From: Candidatus Clavichlamydia salmonicola | GTDB taxonomy: Bacteria; Chlamydiota; Chlamydiia; Chlamydiales; Chlamydiaceae | Length of the DNA: 64,000 nt | Assembly (NCBI RefSeq): GCF_015356765.1 | Contig: NZ_WTCQ01000001.1 | Coordinates: 406,379-470,378 of the forward strand | Direction: 5' to 3' | Shown here: positions 1 through 7,378 of the stretch, in pieces | How positions within the stretch are numbered: position 1 is the stretch's first letter | How the letters are laid out: every line of letters starts with the position of its first letter | Translations under genes and position numbers: made by a program | Notes under the pieces: generated by a model | The model's database searches: none | Seen by the model: the letters and a program-made list of their open reading frames with translations, nothing else | What the model was told of the DNA's origin: nothing

Positions 1-1
1 G

Positions 2-943
2 TTTCTTCGGGTCAAAATCTTAAATTTATCAGCATTTATACAATTACTAGCATCTTTATTGTGGTTATATAAAGATTTTCTGGATTGTACTTCTTTTACA
101 TTAGGGGATGTGAAAATACAGGCGCTTAAGCAAGCCTTAGAACAACTACCAGAAAGGGCCTATGAGGAAAGAGGATGTAGTGCATTGAAGGAAATGCTTC
201 TACAGGCCAAGATATGGATTAGTGGATGTTTAGAGGAAGAGGATGAAAAGGTCTTACCATCTCCTGAATTAGATGCTTTGTTGCTCAATCTAATAGGTAT
301 AGATATAAACAGACGTTTAGAAGAAAAGGAAAAATCACAGCTTTTATGTCTAGATCCATCAAATGAAAAAAATATTGTTACATATATAAGCAATATCTCA
401 TTAGAAATGCTTATAATTATATTACAAGAAATGCCTAAAGAGATCTTGGGTAAGATTCTTTTAGAACTACCTCCTAGTATTGTCTGTGGTTTAAAACAAA
501 AAATGGATTGTATCTTTCGAAAAGAGCAGTTAATGAAAGAAATTTATGAAAAACTTTCTGAATTACAATTGCTAGGAAAAGCGAATCAATTATCCCAGCA
601 AGATAAAACAAGAGTTGTTCTACCACTATCATCATTGTCAGCAATAGCTATTTGCAAGTCTCAAAGTAGGTCTATAGGTAGTAGTCTAAAACAGCCCTTG
701 GCATGTTGGGGGGCATCATATATAAATATGTTGCTTCAAGATCGTCCAGAGATTGAAAGAAATATACAAAAGCGAGTAAGAGTAGGGATTCAATGTCCAG
801 AAACATGCCATGAGTTGGTTTTTGAAAGAGCTCATCATCCAGGATATTCTAATGATCATGATCTTTTCTCATTAGCTTCCATGCTTCCTGGATATGATGA
901 TTTTATAAAGAAAGCATTAATAGAAAGATGTGTACAAAATTAG
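2..943 (+). CDS. Hypothetical protein, tandem family copy 1, 5' partial
   Basis: I do not recognise this protein. The first start-like codon is TTG at 59, but the frame has no stop back to base 2, so the gene very probably begins outside the window. The C-terminal ~190 residues match the next gene, sharing blocks such as EMLIIILQ, KEQLMKEI, LQLLGK, ICKSQS, DHDLF and LASM in the same order, so the two are tandem paralogues. The part seen is rich in Leu, Lys and Glu, looks largely helical, and has no clear membrane segment or catalytic motif. A host-directed role would be a guess from lineage-specific duplication alone. Confidence 0.7.
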   Translation, partial: FLRVKILNLSAFIQLLASLLWLYKDFLDCTSFTLGDVKIQALKQALEQLPERAYEERGCSALKEMLLQAKIWISGCLEEEDEKVLPSPELDALLLNLIGIDINRRLEEKEKSQLLCLDPSNEKNIVTYISNISLEMLIIILQEMPKEILGKILLELPPSIVCGLKQKMDCIFRKEQLMKEIYEKLSELQLLGKANQLSQQDKTRVVLPLSSLSAIAICKSQSRSIGSSLKQPLACWGASYINMLLQDRPEIERNIQKRVRVGIQCPETCHELVFERAHHPGYSNDHDLFSLASMLPGYDDFIKKALIERCVQN

Positions 944-1001
944 GTAGTCGATCCCACATAGAATTTAAAAATTTAATCTTTCAATATCACTATTAGAAGT
1001 A

Positions 1002-1628
1002 ATGCTCTTAGACCTTTTACAACAAATTTTAATGGATGCATCAAATAGTGATTTGTTTGAATGTGTAAAAAATATGCCATTAGAAATGTTGATAATTATA
1101 TTACAAAAACTTCCTAAATCTCTTTTAAATAAGGTTCTTTTAGAACTACCTCATAGTATTATGCGTGATTTAAAACAAAGAACGAGTTCCATCATTCTAA
1201 AAGAGCAGTTAATGAAAGAAATTAGTGATAAACTTTCAGCGCTACAATTGCTCGGCAAAGTGAATAGATTATCCCAGAAAGATAAAATAAGTGCTGTTTT
1301 ACCACTATCATCATGGTCAGCAATAGTTATTTGCAAATCTCAAAGTACTTTTGTACTTAGTAGGGCAAAAAATCCTCTGGGACATTGGGGACCATCATAT
1401 ATAAATACGTTGCTTAGATATCATTCAGAGATTGAAGAAAATATACAAAGGCACACAAGAATGGGGATAAGGCCTTTATGTCAAGGAGAAGCCCCTGTCT
1501 TCCTTTGTGAGAGATCTCAGGAGCTAGGGTATTCTAAGGATCATGATCTTTTCCCTTTAGCTTCCATGGTTTCTGGATATGATGGTTTTATAAAAAGAGT
1601 GTTAGTAGAAAAATGTATGTACGACTAG
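1002..1628 (+). CDS. Hypothetical protein, tandem family copy 2
   Basis: This 208-residue protein aligns over almost its whole length with the C-terminal part of the preceding gene: the PLEMLIIILQ start region, the LLELP block, KEQLMKEI, VLPLSSWSAI, a Trp-Gly motif (HWGPSYIN against CWGASYIN) and the ending DHDLFPLAS...SGYDGFIK. It is shorter because it lacks the N-terminal ~100+ residues of copy 1, so it may be a truncated duplicate that is still open. The ATG at 1002 has no convincing ribosome-binding site. Function unknown. Confidence 0.6.
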   Translation: MLLDLLQQILMDASNSDLFECVKNMPLEMLIIILQKLPKSLLNKVLLELPHSIMRDLKQRTSSIILKEQLMKEISDKLSALQLLGKVNRLSQKDKISAVLPLSSWSAIVICKSQSTFVLSRAKNPLGHWGPSYINTLLRYHSEIEENIQRHTRMGIRPLCQGEAPVFLCERSQELGYSKDHDLFPLASMVSGYDGFIKRVLVEKCMYD

Positions 1629-1686
1629 ATCGTTTATCTATATAGAATAATTACAATAAGTATTTTTTTTAACAGATTTACATTTT

Positions 1687-2059
1687 ATGGCAATACAACC
1701 TTTTAGAGATTTATGTGCAGAAGTAAATAAGAAGAGTGATAAAAAGTTTCTGACTCCATCTTCATCTTTTATTCAATCATAGCGTAATAGTTTACAGGCC
1801 CTCTTTTTTGTTCATAATGGGATTTTAGCTGCTCAAAAAAATCATGGAGTAAAACATTTGTTTATCCATCTCTATCTGTTGTTTTATTAAATACACAACA
1901 AGAAATTTGGCTTATTATTAAATCATGCATTCTAGCCTCAGATGAACAAAATGTTCCATATTTAGAATGTATGCAATTAAATATTAAAAATTTAGTAAAG
2001 ATAGTAAGTAAGAATAACAGGCAAAAAATATTTTATTAGAAAAATGTATAAATAATTAA
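1687..2059 (+). pseudogene. Decayed third copy of the left-edge gene family
   Basis: An ATG at 1687 opens a 31-codon frame ending in TAG at 1782. Coding-like sequence then continues in shifting frames. The last codons, read from about 2018 to TAA at 2059, encode a tail ILLEKCINN, closely resembling VLVEKCMYD and ALIERCVQN at the ends of copies 2 and 1. No single frame stays open through the 373 bases. The simplest reading is an eroded paralogue with stops and frameshifts. The middle part does not align clearly to the other copies by eye, so its exact limits are uncertain. Confidence 0.5.
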
Positions 2060-2178
2060 AGATTGATCTTGGGGTTGGTTGTTTTCTATGCCAATTTCAG
2101 ACTGTTTATATAATGAATAAAAGTTGCTTTCATGATTAATACATATAAGACATTCACTATGAGCTTCTTTATTAATTC

Positions 2179-3246
2179 TTAAAGAGTACCAATGCTCAAT
2201 ATTTTGCTGAAGTTTCTTAAATAGTTAGCTCTTAGTTTGGATAATGTTTCTGGAGAAGCATTACTATCATGGGATAATAATATATGAGCACGGTTAAGAT
2301 CTAAGAGAGGATGTATAATTTGTTTACTATCACTATTTTTAATCAACCCAAGTGTTAAGCCTAGTTTAATTAAGCTAATTGCATTAAGAGCTTCTGGTAG
2401 TTCAGAGCAGTAAGAATAGGATAAGGTTCCAAGAGACAAGGTAATTTTATTTTTTAATTCATCGCTGATTGTTGTCATCAATTCATTGATGGTTGTTTGC
2501 TCCATAGCAATCATTTTAGCTGTTCTTGTTCTGATTTTAGAAATAATATCTTCTTCAGTTAACCCAAGGGTAATAGTATTATGAAAGATGGCTATATCGC
2601 CTTGAACTTGAGGAGAGTTAGCCTCTTGTCTATGAGCAGTGATGCTGGCTTCATTAGCAAATATTTGTTGAGATTGATCTGTGTGTAGTAAAGCTGGAAG
2701 ATGTAGATAAGCGTTAATAGAAAGACCTGTGCCACAGAAAGAAGGGTCAGAGGTTAAAAATCCAAAATCTTTGGAAAAAGCAAAGTCAATATGTTTAGAA
2801 AGGTGGCTTTCAATACGAGTAAGTTGTTTCCATTTTTCTTCTAATTGATTCTCTTTGTCAATAGCATGAAGATTAAAATGATCATTGCCATTCAATATCA
2901 CTAATAAGTTACCTTCTTGATTAATGATAAAGGTTTCTTCATCAGAATTCCGAGGAGGTAATGATAATAAAAATCTTTCTGTAATCCATTCTCTTTCCAA
3001 GGCAGATAGATTGTGTATGTTAAAGAGTTGTGGTTGACTGAAGTCATTGCAGGTAATTAAATTCTCATGAACAATTTTTATAATATCAGCTTGGTTTTGC
3101 TTAGGTAAATGTTTAGAAAATTTTAATTGAGAGAAATTACGTCGAAGGCTAAAGCGAGAAGTTAGCCATGTAGCATGAGGGATAGAGGTCCAAAATGATT
3201 CCCAAGGCTTAAATACAGGTAAATTATCACTATTTTGATTTGTCAT
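2179..3246 (-). CDS. mcsB: Protein arginine kinase McsB
   Basis: This is a phosphagen-kinase-fold protein that phosphorylates arginines on proteins, known from Bacillus McsB, where it marks clients for ClpCP. The 355-residue length fits. Visible family segments are SRFSLRRNF (N-terminal Arg motif), EREWITERFLLS, a nucleotide-contact region with GNDHFNLHAI, FGFLTSDPSFCGTGLS (the family TxxCPxNxGTGL loop) and LGLTEEDII near the C-terminus. In the loop the usual Cys position reads Asp, with a Cys four residues later just before GTGL. The gene overlaps the upstream mcsA by 17 bases, which implies translational coupling. This is the CT675 equivalent. Confidence 0.88.
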   Translation of the reverse strand: MTNQNSDNLPVFKPWESFWTSIPHATWLTSRFSLRRNFSQLKFSKHLPKQNQADIIKIVHENLITCNDFSQPQLFNIHNLSALEREWITERFLLSLPPRNSDEETFIINQEGNLLVILNGNDHFNLHAIDKENQLEEKWKQLTRIESHLSKHIDFAFSKDFGFLTSDPSFCGTGLSINAYLHLPALLHTDQSQQIFANEASITAHRQEANSPQVQGDIAIFHNTITLGLTEEDIISKIRTRTAKMIAMEQTTINELMTTISDELKNKITLSLGTLSYSYCSELPEALNAISLIKLGLTLGLIKNSDSKQIIHPLLDLNRAHILLSHDSNASPETLSKLRANYLRNFSKILSIGTL

Positions 3247-3742
3247 GTGATTCCGTATTAGTTAATTTTCGAATTTGATCACGTAGGACAGCTGCTTCTT
3301 CATAATTTTCTTTAGCAAGAGTTTCATTTAAAGCTTCTGTTAACGCAATGATTTGTAGCTGAGGGTTAATTTCAAGAGCCTTTTTTGCTTCTTTTCCAAC
3401 ATGTAAAGGAAGAGTTGCTTGTGTATCATTTTCTTTTTCTGAAAGAGCATGCTTTTCTATTAATAAATTTACTAAAAGGGTTTTAAAAACGTCATAACAG
3501 TGTGAGCAGCCAAGGTCATTAGTTTCTAGGACTTCTTTCCACGTAGTATGGCAGTGGTCGCATTCTAAAGAAGGAATACTGGATAATGATTTTTCTGATG
3601 ATGCTTGTTTATATAGAAGAGAGGATAGTTGGGGACATGATTCACACATAAAAGTATGAGTAAGAGTCTCTTGAGAAACCTCAGAGAAACAAATGGTGAT
3701 TGGTTTTTTGCAATGCACGCATTCTTTAGGCTTCTTTTTCAT
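3230..3742 (-). CDS. mcsA: McsA-like zinc-finger/UVR-domain activator
   Basis: The protein has 170 residues with paired CxxC motifs: C8/C11 with C33/C36, then CDHC...CSHC around residues 60-82. These are typical of the zinc-binding half of McsA, the activator of the McsB arginine kinase. The C-terminus holds a UVR motif (ALNETLAKENYEEAAVLRDQ). It directly precedes and overlaps mcsB, the arrangement seen in the ctsR-mcsA-mcsB-clpC operons of Firmicutes, but no ctsR or clpC is adjacent here. Expected to be cytosolic and part of protein quality control. Confidence 0.85.
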   Translation of the reverse strand: MKKKPKECVHCKKPITICFSEVSQETLTHTFMCESCPQLSSLLYKQASSEKSLSSIPSLECDHCHTTWKEVLETNDLGCSHCYDVFKTLLVNLLIEKHALSEKENDTQATLPLHVGKEAKKALEINPQLQIIALTEALNETLAKENYEEAAVLRDQIRKLTNTESHDKSK

Positions 3743-3831
3743 GAGTCAAACCTTCACTTTTAAAAGTTTGATCTTACTAATCAAAGATAATAAATACAAC
3801 TATACGTGTTGAAGATTATGACAACACATAA

Positions 3832-3903
3832 TGGGCCTTGAAGGATTCGAACCTTCGACCCCCTCATTAAAAGTGAGGTGCTCTACCGCTAAGCTAAAAG
3901 CCC
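3832..3903 (-). tRNA. tRNA-Lys(TTT)
   Basis: The minus strand folds as a cloverleaf: acceptor GGGCTTT with AAGGCCC (one G-U), D-arm AGCTTAGCGGTAGAGC, anticodon stem CCTCA/TGAGG around loop CTTTTAA giving anticodon TTT, and T-arm GAAGG-TTCGAAT-CCTTC, with discriminator A. The CCA end is not encoded. It lies downstream of tRNA-Glu in the same orientation, separated by about 20 bases, so both are probably on one transcript. Confidence 0.93.
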
Positions 3904-3922
3904 CAAGTGTATTATATGTTAT

Positions 3923-3997
3923 TGACCCCAAGGGGATTCGAACCCCTGTTGCTGGAATGAAAATCCAGTGTCCTAGGCCAGGCTAGACGATGGGGCC
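3923..3997 (-). tRNA. tRNA-Glu(TTC)
   Basis: The minus strand gives acceptor GGCCCCA paired with TGGGGTC, anticodon stem CTGGA/TCCAG with loop TTTTCAT (anticodon TTC), and T-arm AGGGG-TTCGAAT-CCCCT, discriminator A. It follows frr by about 50 bases on the same strand and precedes tRNA-Lys. Confidence 0.93.
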
Positions 3998-4049
3998 TAA
4001 ACCAAAGGAACAAAAATTTTAACCCATCCTCTGATTTAGAGCAATTGGT

Positions 4050-4604
4050 TTAAATTTCAGTGATCTCTTTTTCTTTAGCTTCTGCAGCCTCATCAATAAA
4101 TTTGCAATATTTATCTGTGCTTTCTTGTATTTTTTTTTCTAAAGACTTCCAAAGATCCTCAGCCAAAAGACCTTCGTTTTTTTGTTTTTTTGCTTTATTG
4201 TTGGAGTCTTTGCGAACTCCTCGGATATGTACTTTTGCATCTTCGGCTTGTCGCTTGACTTGCTTAACCATTTCTTTTCTAGAGGCACTATCAGGTTCAG
4301 GGATTTTAACACGAACTTGATTACCTTCTACTTGGGGGTTAAGATTAAGGTTAGCAGCTATAATACCTTTTGCAATAGCATGTACATTAGTTGCATCAAA
4401 AGGAGTAACTAATAATTGTCTAGGTTCTGGGACTGAGATAGAAGCAACATCAGCAAGACGCATTTGTGCTCCATATACTTCTGCAAAAACTGTGTTTAAG
4501 AGCAATGGAGATGCTCTTCCTGTGCGTAACCCTTGAAGATCATTTTTAAATCCTGAAAGGCAGTGCTCCATTTTTTTATCATTATCTTTTAATAAATCAT
4601 GCAT
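4050..4604 (-). CDS. frr: Ribosome recycling factor
   Basis: RRF works with EF-G to split post-termination ribosomes. The protein is 184 residues, the usual length. It shows the family signature GLRTGRASPLLL near residue 25, VPEPRQLLVTPFDA around residues 60-75, and the C-terminal helical arm with VRKDSNNKAKK and KSLEKKIQESTDKY. It starts 10 bases after the pyrH stop on the same strand, last protein gene of the rpsB-tsf-pyrH-frr cluster that is common in bacteria and matches CT680-CT677. Confidence 0.97.
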   Translation of the reverse strand: MHDLLKDNDKKMEHCLSGFKNDLQGLRTGRASPLLLNTVFAEVYGAQMRLADVASISVPEPRQLLVTPFDATNVHAIAKGIIAANLNLNPQVEGNQVRVKIPEPDSASRKEMVKQVKRQAEDAKVHIRGVRKDSNNKAKKQKNEGLLAEDLWKSLEKKIQESTDKYCKFIDEAAEAKEKEITEI

Positions 4605-4614
4605 ACGATAAGTC

Positions 4615-5316
4615 CTATTTTATTTCTGTTCCAATGTTTGATTGAAAAATGGCATTCTCTAAGTCCATGGTAGATAATTTGAATAAACGGATAGGAATAG
4701 CATTTATCATACATAAAGTAATAGCAGAAAGGTCCATAACTTTTAATTTCATTTCTAAAAATTTCTCATAAGAAATTTTAGGCATGTGGATAGCATCATC
4801 AAAAATCAAAGGATCTTTATCATATACGCCATCTACGCAAGTGGTAGCTTTTAATAAAAGATCTGCTTTGATTTCACAGGCCCGAAGGGCTGCGGCTGTA
4901 TCTGTCGTTAAATAAGGATTACCTGCTCCACCAGTACAAATGATTATTTGACCATCATTAAGCCTTCTAAGTGCTTCTTGTGGCTTATAAACATTAGCTA
5001 TTTGTGGGCATACAAAAGAAGAAAATAATGAAGCAGATGCTCCTTCTTGAGAAAGAGCATCATGTAAAGCTATACCATTTAAAACAGTAGAGAGCATTCC
5101 CATTTGATCTGAGGCTAGCCGAGATAAAGAAAGAGAAGAGCCTTGCACACCTCTAAAAATATTGCCACCACCTAAAACAATGCTTAATCCAATATTTTTG
5201 TCTTGGATTGTTTTTAGTGAAAAAGCAAGATTTTTTATTTGATGCGAATCAAATCCAAAATTTCCTTTAGAACAAAAGGCTGCTCCAGATAATTTGAGCA
5301 AAACTCTTTTTATCAC
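4615..5316 (-). CDS. pyrH: Uridylate kinase (UMP kinase)
   Basis: PyrH phosphorylates UMP to UDP. The 233-residue protein carries the amino-acid-kinase fold motifs: KLSGAAF at the N-terminus, VLGGGNIFRG (phosphate-binding GGGN), GTGGAGNPYLTTDTAAALRA-type sequence near residue 130, DGVYDKDP and the metabolite-specific MDLSAITLC segment. The start is GTG at 5316, immediately after the tsf stop, so expression is probably coupled to tsf. Confidence 0.96.
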   Translation of the reverse strand: MIKRVLLKLSGAAFCSKGNFGFDSHQIKNLAFSLKTIQDKNIGLSIVLGGGNIFRGVQGSSLSLSRLASDQMGMLSTVLNGIALHDALSQEGASASLFSSFVCPQIANVYKPQEALRRLNDGQIIICTGGAGNPYLTTDTAAALRACEIKADLLLKATTCVDGVYDKDPLIFDDAIHMPKISYEKFLEMKLKVMDLSAITLCMINAIPIRLFKLSTMDLENAIFQSNIGTEIK

Positions 5317-6150
5317 TTATTCCCCTACTTTCCACCGAACAAAGGAGATAAGAGAAGCTCCTGATTCAGCAATAAGAGATGCGATTGTTTTCGAAGAATC
5401 TTTTACGAAAGACTGATTCAACAAGCACATTTCTTCAAAAAATGCTGCCAACTTGCCATCAATAATTTTTTGAACGACATGGTCAGGTTTATTTTTTACT
5501 TGATCAGCTGCAATATCTTTTTCTCTAGCTAAAACTTCAGCAGGAACAGATTCTGGTGATAGATATAGGGGAGAAGCAGCAGCTACATGTAAAGCAACTT
5601 CTTTAGCTAAATCTTCAAAATTACCACTACCAGCGAGCTCTACAACTGCAACAACTTTACCACCTGAGTGAGAATAAAATCCCAATGAATGACCAGGTTT
5701 TTTAGGAATAAAAAGAACACGCTTAATAACGACGTTTTCACCAAGAGTTTGCATCATAACAGATTTGTGTTCATCAATTGTTAAAGAAAGATCTTTAGAA
5801 AAAGGTTTTTGTAAAAATTGATTAAGATCTGTTTGTGCTCCTTGGCTTAAGAAATCATCAGCTAAATCAGCAGCAAAACTTTGAAAACGATCATTCGCAG
5901 CAACAAAGTCAGTTTCTACATCAACTTCTACAAGAGAAAGTCCTGATGAAGAAGCAGATACTTTGATTACGCCTTCTTTTGTTTCACGTCCTTCTTTTTT
6001 TGCAGCTGATGCAAGACCTTTTTTTCTTAAATATGTAAGAGCATCTTCTAAGTTTCCTTTGGAAACTTCTAATGCTTCTTTACATTTTGTTAGTCCAACA
6101 CCTGTTTGCTGCCTAAGAGCTTTAATTAAATCTGTAGAAATAGCAGACAT
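5317..6150 (-). CDS. tsf: Translation elongation factor Ts
   Basis: EF-Ts is the nucleotide exchange factor for EF-Tu. The N-terminal UBA-like domain contains TGVGLTKCKEAL, followed by VEVDVETDFVAANDRF, the conserved TDFVA core signature. I choose the ATG at 6150 (MSAISTDLIKALR), about 277 residues, because an AAAAGGAG ribosome-binding site lies 10 bases upstream. The longer frame to 6174 would overlap the end of rpsB and add residues unlike family starts. Confidence 0.95.
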   Translation of the reverse strand: MSAISTDLIKALRQQTGVGLTKCKEALEVSKGNLEDALTYLRKKGLASAAKKEGRETKEGVIKVSASSSGLSLVEVDVETDFVAANDRFQSFAADLADDFLSQGAQTDLNQFLQKPFSKDLSLTIDEHKSVMMQTLGENVVIKRVLFIPKKPGHSLGFYSHSGGKVVAVVELAGSGNFEDLAKEVALHVAAASPLYLSPESVPAEVLAREKDIAADQVKNKPDHVVQKIIDGKLAAFFEEMCLLNQSFVKDSSKTIASLIAESGASLISFVRWKVGE

Positions 6151-6151
6151 T

Positions 6152-7027
6152 TTATGAAGGCTCCTTTTCATCATTAGATGAATATTTCATGTTTAAAATT
6201 TCTTCTTTTCCAAGATTTTTTAAATGTTTATCAGTTTTTTGGCCTTTAGAAGAAATAACACCTGGAGGAGTAATTTCTATACTATTAGCACGTTTTACTT
6301 GAACAATTGTTTGGGCAAGAGCTTGAACAACGATTTTAATACTTTTTAAAGAATCATCATTGCAAGGAATAACATAATCAATAGGATCTGGATCACAATT
6401 CGTGTCAACCAATGCCATGATAGGGATGCCTAATTTTCTAGCTTCTGCTACAGCGATATTTTCATAGCCTGGATCAACGATAATTAATAAGCCAGGTTTC
6501 TGTCGCATAGAGCGAATGCCAGAAAGGTTTTTATTTAACTTTGTTTGCTTTTTACCTAAAAGAAGAAGTTCTTTTTTAGTAAGGACGCCATCATCCATTT
6601 CAATTTGTTTTTCAGTTTTTTCTAAAGTTTTAATAGACTGACGAATAGTAGACATGTTTGTAAGCATGCCCCCAAGCCAACGTTCGCATACATAAAATTC
6701 ACCACATAATTCTGCAGATTCTTTAATGACGCCTTTAGCTTGTTTTTTAGTTCCAACAAAGAGAATAGATTCGCCACGTTCCACAACTTTGGATACAACA
6801 GCAATAGCACTGCGCAATTGCTGAAGTGTTTTAGCTAAATCTATGATATATAACCCATGGCGAGCTTCAAAAATGAAGCGTTTCATTTTAGGGTTCCAGC
6901 GACGTTTTTGGTGTCCAAAATGTGCACCAGCTTCTACTAGCTGATGAACAGAAACATTTGTTGCAGAATCTTCCAAGCCTTGTTCCTCTATAGTTTGTTT
7001 TTTTTTTTGTGAACGATAACTCAACAC
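6152..7027 (-). CDS. rpsB: 30S ribosomal protein S2
   Basis: S2 binds the 30S head and body junction. Conserved segments are LVEAGAHFGHQKRRWNPKMK, FEARHGLYIIDL, RWLGGMLTN, and DPGYENIAVAEARKLGIPIMALVDTNCDPD. The start is unclear. The longest frame uses GTG at 7027 with no clear ribosome-binding site. A TTG at 6976, preceded by AGAGGA with 7-base spacing, would give a 274-residue protein beginning ten residues before the EAGAHFGH block, closer to known S2 proteins. It follows tRNA-Gly by about 45 bases on the same strand. Confidence 0.96.
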   Translation of the reverse strand: MLSYRSQKKKQTIEEQGLEDSATNVSVHQLVEAGAHFGHQKRRWNPKMKRFIFEARHGLYIIDLAKTLQQLRSAIAVVSKVVERGESILFVGTKKQAKGVIKESAELCGEFYVCERWLGGMLTNMSTIRQSIKTLEKTEKQIEMDDGVLTKKELLLLGKKQTKLNKNLSGIRSMRQKPGLLIIVDPGYENIAVAEARKLGIPIMALVDTNCDPDPIDYVIPCNDDSLKSIKIVVQALAQTIVQVKRANSIEITPPGVISSKGQKTDKHLKNLGKEEILNMKYSSNDEKEPS

Positions 7028-7072
7028 GGCATCCCATTGTTGAAAATGAGATTTCGGTCTTGGTCTTAAAAA

Positions 7073-7143
7073 AGCGCCCGATCAGAATCGAACTGACACC
7101 GGTAGCTTGGAAGGCTACAGCTCTACCATTGAGCTACGGGCGC
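7073..7143 (-). tRNA. tRNA-Gly(TCC)
   Basis: The minus strand has acceptor GCGCCCG paired with CGGGCGC, D-arm AGCTCAATGGTAGAGCT, anticodon loop CTTCCAA (TCC) on stem GTAGC/GCTAC, and a TTCGATT T-loop. Discriminator is T, as usual for glycine tRNAs. It is immediately upstream of rpsB and likely co-transcribed. Confidence 0.94.
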
Positions 7144-7279
7144 GAAATGGAGTTGGTAATCTTAAAATATGCAGATATTTTCGGCAATCTTTAAAAAAGA
7201 TAAGTAAAGAAAAAAATAAAATTTAAAAAGATTAGCTAGTTATGATCAATAATTATAGTTACATCAGAGTAAAAAAATA

Positions 7280-7313
7280 GGAATCTCTCTTGAGTAGGAA
7301 GGGATTTCTCAAG
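7280..7313. promoter_or_regulatory. Repeat/inverted-repeat element in the divergent rpsB-PBP2 gap
   Basis: The gap between tRNA-Gly/rpsB (minus) and the PBP2 gene (plus) holds two imperfect 10-base direct repeats, GGAATCTCTC at 7280 and GGGATTTCTC at 7301, spaced 21 bases (two helical turns). It also holds an inverted repeat CTTGAG (7289-7294) with CTCAAG (7308-7313). This is consistent with a binding site for a dimeric regulator or a small hairpin. No function can be assigned. Confidence 0.25.
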
Positions 7314-7378
7314 TATGTTGCAAGATAGAAAAATTTTATCAAAAAAAGAAAATCAATAAAAAGCTTTGGATTCAAATA

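Noticed and set aside
6151..6174. Longer tsf start at 6174
   Set aside because: It overlaps the end of rpsB and adds residues unlike family starts, and a good ribosome-binding site precedes the ATG at 6150.
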